Positions 38,592 through 41,294 of a DNA stretch of 41,294 nt are shown piece by piece. Every line of letters starts with the position of its first letter. The stretch's first letter is position 1. A program made the position numbers and the translations under genes. Source of the DNA: an uncultured Acidobacteriia bacterium. Its GTDB lineage: Bacteria > Acidobacteriota > Terriglobia > Bryobacterales > Bryobacteraceae. The notes under the pieces are model-generated. The model was not told the DNA's origin. It saw only the letters and a program-made list of their open reading frames with translations, and ran no database searches. The stretch spans positions 1-41,294 of the forward strand of contig CAIRSA010000457.1 of NCBI GenBank assembly GCA_903881085.1, written 5' to 3'.

Positions 38592-40830
38592 CCCCGGGAT
38601 TCAAAAAACGGGACACGGTTCCCAAAGGAATAGTGCGTAGTACCTGAGTACCTCCCCCCAAGGCATTCCGTCGCTTGGCGAAACACCGGTCAATCGCGCT
38701 CTGCAATTCATCCAGCTTGACCGGTTTGCTGACGTAACCATTCATGCCCGCGTCCAGGCAGCGTTCCCTGTCGCCAGCCATCGCATTGGCTGTGATGGCA
38801 ATGATTGGAGTGCCCGACACGTCTCCAGGCAGCTCCCGAATAAGCCGGGTTGCGGTCCACCCATCCATCTCGGGCATTTGGCAATCCATCAAGATGATGT
38901 CGTAACTGGTCTGTTGCGCGGCCGCCACCGCCTGCATTCCGTTGCTTACAACATCGGCCACCAGTCCACATTTTTCTGCCAGCCGGATAGCCAACCGCTG
39001 GTTAACCAGGTTGTCCTCAGCCACTAGCACTCGGCCGATGAACAGACCAGAGGCGGAAACACCGGCCGGTGTGGATTGGGGCGAGTCCGCAGCAATTGTA
39101 GAATTGAGCGCCTGCTTCAATTGCTTCAGGCGCACCGGCTTGTGGAGCTGTTTCACATCCTTCAACGCGAGTGAACCCAAATGGAATCTCGGGGGCGTAA
39201 CGACCACCGCGTTAATCGGCTCCAATTCAGGATGCGCCTTGGCGATGGATGCGAGGCGCTGCACTTCACGTCCTGAAAACCCGCTATCGATCAGCAGGTG
39301 CGTAAAGCGGCGGACGCCGGACGCCGTCTCAAGCAGCAGTTCTCGCGCCTTCTCATAGGATTCCGCTTCTGCTACGTCGTAGCCAAGCGAAGCGGCGTAC
39401 TTGCCCAGGATTTTGCGGATGGGAGCAACTTCCGACGCAACCAGAACCCGCTGATCTGGATAAGTATCATCCGCAGGCGCCTCCAACGCGTATGGCAACG
39501 CCAGTTGCACCGTGAAGACAGACCCTACCCCCATCTCACTCTCCAGCTCGATAGATCCGCCCATGATCTCCGCGAGTTGACGGCAGATCGCCAGGCCCAG
39601 GCCGGCACCACCAAATCGCCTGCTCGCGGAGGAGTCCACCTGCACAAACGGCTGGAACAGTTTCAACCGCTGTTCAGAAGAAACTCCAATGCCCGAATCC
39701 TTAAGGACAAACTTGACGTTGGCCACTGGCGGCGAGGACTGAAGCGGCGACACCTCCACCACCAGACTGACCTCTCCTTTATCGGTGAATTTGATGGCAT
39801 TTCCAATCAGATTGGACAGGATCTGCCGGATCCTGCCTGGATCGCCCTGAAACCGGAACGGCGCCGTTACAGGGATATCCGAGTAAAGCTCAAGTCCCTT
39901 GCCAAATGCCAGTGGAGCGAACAGATCCACGACATCTTCCACCACCTGCCGCAATTCGAACTCGCCCTGATCGAGTGACATTTTGCCTGCACGAATCTTC
40001 GAGAAGTCCAATACGTCGTTCAGAATTTGCAGCAGCGATTGCCCCGAGCGGTGAACAGTATCGGCAAGTTCCCGCTGATTCTCGTCCATTTCCGTTTCCA
40101 GCAACAGCTCTGACATCCCGATGATGCCGCTCATCGGAGTGCGAATCTCGTGGCTCATTGTAGCCAGAAACGCCGCCTTTGCCTGCGTTGCCGACTCTGC
40201 CTCCACACGTGCCTGCTGCAGCCGGGCATTGTCGATCAACGACTCAAGGTACCACTCCGCGTGAAGACGCCCAATGCGCAGCATCATTGCCAGATAAAGC
40301 AGAATCATCATTGACAGCGCAAACGCTTCGGAACTGCCATGCCACACGGCCACCATGTCAGCGGGGAACAGCAGTATTCCCAAAACGTTGCGCATCAAAT
40401 GAAAGTCGGGCGTCAGTGAAATCAGGGCGCCGCTGCAAATACCCGCGGTAGCTAGCAGCACCAGCAGGGAAACGAGCGATATCGGTTGAGAATAGATAGC
40501 CGTGCAGCAAAACAATGTCCATATCGAGGCCGCGGCATAAGTCCAGAAGCGCAGCCAGAAACCCCATCGGCCTTTGTGCGCAGGGTAGTACACACCCATG
40601 CGCACGCTTATCGCATATCGAGTGCAGGCGATCGCACACATCGCCCCAAGCCACCCAAATGTCCCGACTGGCGACATCGCGGGTAGTTGCCCAGCTATCG
40701 TGATGCAAAGCAGACACAAACAATATGCGAACGCGGAATACTTGATGCGCTGGCACAGATCCTGTTCACGCTTAACGCTTAACGCGGTGACGGTGTCTTG
40801 TGCCAACTCAGCATCTTGAAGTTGATTCAC
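38587..40830 (-). CDS. Membrane hybrid histidine kinase with a degenerate and a standard receiver domain
   Basis: 747 residues. Five or six membrane helices span about 33-187. Then come a HisKA domain with His227 in FLATMSHEIRTPMSG, HATPase motifs (NLIGNAIKFTD, DSGIGVS, GGAGLGLAI), a pseudo-receiver (about 465-585) that lacks the acidic pair but keeps LLIDSG and HKP, and a full receiver (about 610-730) with VAEDN, phospho-acceptor Asp near 646 in ILMDCQMPEMDG and SKPV. It is BarA/ArcB-like without an HPt domain, so a separate phosphotransfer protein is needed. The membrane part is the only visible sensor. The GTG start at 40830 has a weak AGGTGG upstream. It shares no operon partner other than possible readthrough into clpX. 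Confidence 0.92.
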   Translation of the reverse strand: MNQLQDAELAQDTVTALSVKREQDLCQRIKYSAFAYCLCLLCITIAGQLPAMSPVGTFGWLGAMCAIACTRYAISVRMGVYYPAHKGRWGFWLRFWTYAAASIWTLFCCTAIYSQPISLVSLLVLLATAGICSGALISLTPDFHLMRNVLGILLFPADMVAVWHGSSEAFALSMMILLYLAMMLRIGRLHAEWYLESLIDNARLQQARVEAESATQAKAAFLATMSHEIRTPMSGIIGMSELLLETEMDENQRELADTVHRSGQSLLQILNDVLDFSKIRAGKMSLDQGEFELRQVVEDVVDLFAPLAFGKGLELYSDIPVTAPFRFQGDPGRIRQILSNLIGNAIKFTDKGEVSLVVEVSPLQSSPPVANVKFVLKDSGIGVSSEQRLKLFQPFVQVDSSASRRFGGAGLGLAICRQLAEIMGGSIELESEMGVGSVFTVQLALPYALEAPADDTYPDQRVLVASEVAPIRKILGKYAASLGYDVAEAESYEKARELLLETASGVRRFTHLLIDSGFSGREVQRLASIAKAHPELEPINAVVVTPPRFHLGSLALKDVKQLHKPVRLKQLKQALNSTIAADSPQSTPAGVSASGLFIGRVLVAEDNLVNQRLAIRLAEKCGLVADVVSNGMQAVAAAQQTSYDIILMDCQMPEMDGWTATRLIRELPGDVSGTPIIAITANAMAGDRERCLDAGMNGYVSKPVKLDELQSAIDRCFAKRRNALGGGTQVLRTIPLGTVSRFLNPGV

Positions 40831-40975
40831 TGCCTACCACCTGCTATAAATTTTAGCATCTGGATTTATTTCGGCGCAGATAACCCCATGTATTAACCCT
40901 AATCAATGATAAGAATAGGATTCGGATTAACATATCCGATTGTCGAATCATTCTAACTCCAATCTCATCGCATAT
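40831..40975. promoter_or_regulatory. Intergenic region upstream of the histidine kinase, with a small inverted repeat
   Basis: AT-rich compared with the rest. Leftward a -10-like TAAAAT lies about 20-25 bp before the kinase start. A perfect 6-bp inverted repeat TCGGAT-TAACAT-ATCCGA, centred near 40931, has flanking GATTC/GAATC that extend it imperfectly. It could be an operator for the kinase or for the rightward small frame. No gene is seen here. Confidence 0.3.
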
Positions 40976-41007
40976 GGAGGCTCGGATCAAAGGAGGCTGA
41001 GCCTCTT
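40976..41007 (+). promoter_or_regulatory. Possible ribosome-binding-site switch (two exclusive hairpins)
   Basis: GGAGGCT occurs twice (40976-40982 and 40992-40998), followed by one GAGCCTC (40999-41005). The second GGAGG is the ribosome-binding site of the small frame at 41008. The single complement can pair with that site (AGGAGG, 40991-40996, with 41002-41007), hiding it. Alternatively it can pair with the first copy (8 bp), leaving the site in an open loop. A micro-frame ATG GAG (40974) to TGA (41000) runs through the region and could act as a leader. Confidence 0.35.
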
Positions 41008-41160
41008 ATGATCGCTACATTGTTTCTGGCAGTGGCTGAAACCTTCATTGTGACGTTGCTCTCCCTGCATCGAATTGGGTCTGCCCAGGCCGGATTGGTT
41101 ACGCTGCGCTATTCCGCGCGCCTGCTCTTACTTCAGGCATTTGATAGAGTGAATTTATGA
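41008..41160 (+). CDS. Possible small membrane peptide, 50 residues
   Basis: ATG 41008 follows GGAGG by 11 nt. The frame encodes a hydrophobic N-terminal half (MIATLFLAVAETFIVTLLSL) that would span a membrane, then a more basic part (RIGSAQAGLVTLRYSARLLL). I do not recognise it. The good ribosome-binding site and the absence of another gene in this gap support it; short length and lack of neighbours argue against. It is transcribed away from the histidine kinase gene. Confidence 0.35.
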   Translation: MIATLFLAVAETFIVTLLSLHRIGSAQAGLVTLRYSARLLLLQAFDRVNL

Positions 41161-41209
41161 ACCCTAAATAGAGCAGTCGACGGCAAATTCGGATGGGTGG
41201 CGAGACTGC

Positions 41210-41278
41210 GCAAACTGGGGACTGCCTACATGTTTCCGGCGTCTTTTGCCGGAATCATGCGGGCTGTCCCCGGTTTGC
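41210..41278. repeat. Compound palindrome, REP/MITE-like, near the right edge
   Basis: Outer arms GCAAACTGGGGAC (41210-41222) and GTCCCCGGTTTGC (41266-41278) pair over 13 bp with one G-T. Inside is a perfect hairpin TTCCGGC-gtctttt-GCCGGAA (41234-41254). I recall GGGGAC/GTCCCC ends of this type around REP-associated (IS200-like) tyrosine transposases in acidobacteria. No transposase is visible before the window ends; it could follow to the right. Confidence 0.65.
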
Positions 41279-41294
41279 CCCACGAAATACTGCC

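Noticed and set aside
1..41294. CRISPR arrays, tRNA or rRNA genes, phage or plasmid modules
   Set aside because: I looked for regular direct repeats, conserved tRNA arm sequences, rRNA stretches and integrase or replication genes and saw none.

Overview
The window reads as a chromosomal segment of an acidobacterium, most like the Bryobacterales/Solibacter group. This is inferred from gene style, not from a database search. The pointers are an ECF-like sigma factor coupled to a Ser/Thr kinase with a TPR tail, secreted proteins made of putative-Ig repeats, DUF4384 plus caspase proteins, a GMC dehydrogenase with a subunit-3 partner, and moderately GC-rich codons. Most genes are on the minus strand. 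I see no rRNA, tRNA, CRISPR array or intact transposase.

Layout. (1) 1-3814, minus: an ECF-like sigma factor, a membrane Ser/Thr kinase, a single-domain globin and perhaps the start of a fourth gene, joined by 4-bp stop/start overlaps. The kinase is split from its expected N-terminus by an in-frame TAA, and the fourth gene has ATA where ATG would be expected. (2) 3918-5788: a secreted protein, a TPR-SET lysine-methyltransferase-like protein and two very small peptide genes. Three copies of one exactly spaced promoter-like motif lie in front of them, two of them back to back. This is the best candidate for an undescribed system here. (3) 5897-12338, minus: three overlapping secreted/envelope genes, including a 1652-residue protein with 16 putative-Ig repeats. 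Diverging from it, 12411-17100 on the plus strand encodes two DUF4384 proteins, a caspase-PEGA-TPR protein and a sialidase. (4) 17089-20984, minus: a GMC dehydrogenase module (subunit 3, FAD subunit, pentahaem cytochrome c) and a secreted protein of unknown role, with a pair of REP-like hairpins. (5) 21030-22265: an orphan actin/Hsp70-fold ATPase. (6) 22448-32209, minus: three tandem membrane-fusion proteins, a MacB-type permease, a TolC-type channel and mutL, with no ABC ATPase in the window. (7) 32405-38526, minus: housekeeping genes rho, engB, lon and clpX. (8) 38587-40830, minus: a hybrid histidine kinase. The right edge holds a possible small membrane peptide behind a switch-like ribosome-binding site, and a compound palindrome.

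How the parts could work together. The sigma/kinase/globin unit looks like a signalling operon, possibly gas-responsive, that may be decaying. The peptide/SET cluster looks like small substrates next to a candidate modifying enzyme under shared control. The divergent 5.9-17 kb block looks like a cell-surface and proteolysis programme. The 22-32 kb block is a tripartite export system that must borrow or share its ATPase. All functional statements rest on motifs read by eye from translations; no database search was run.
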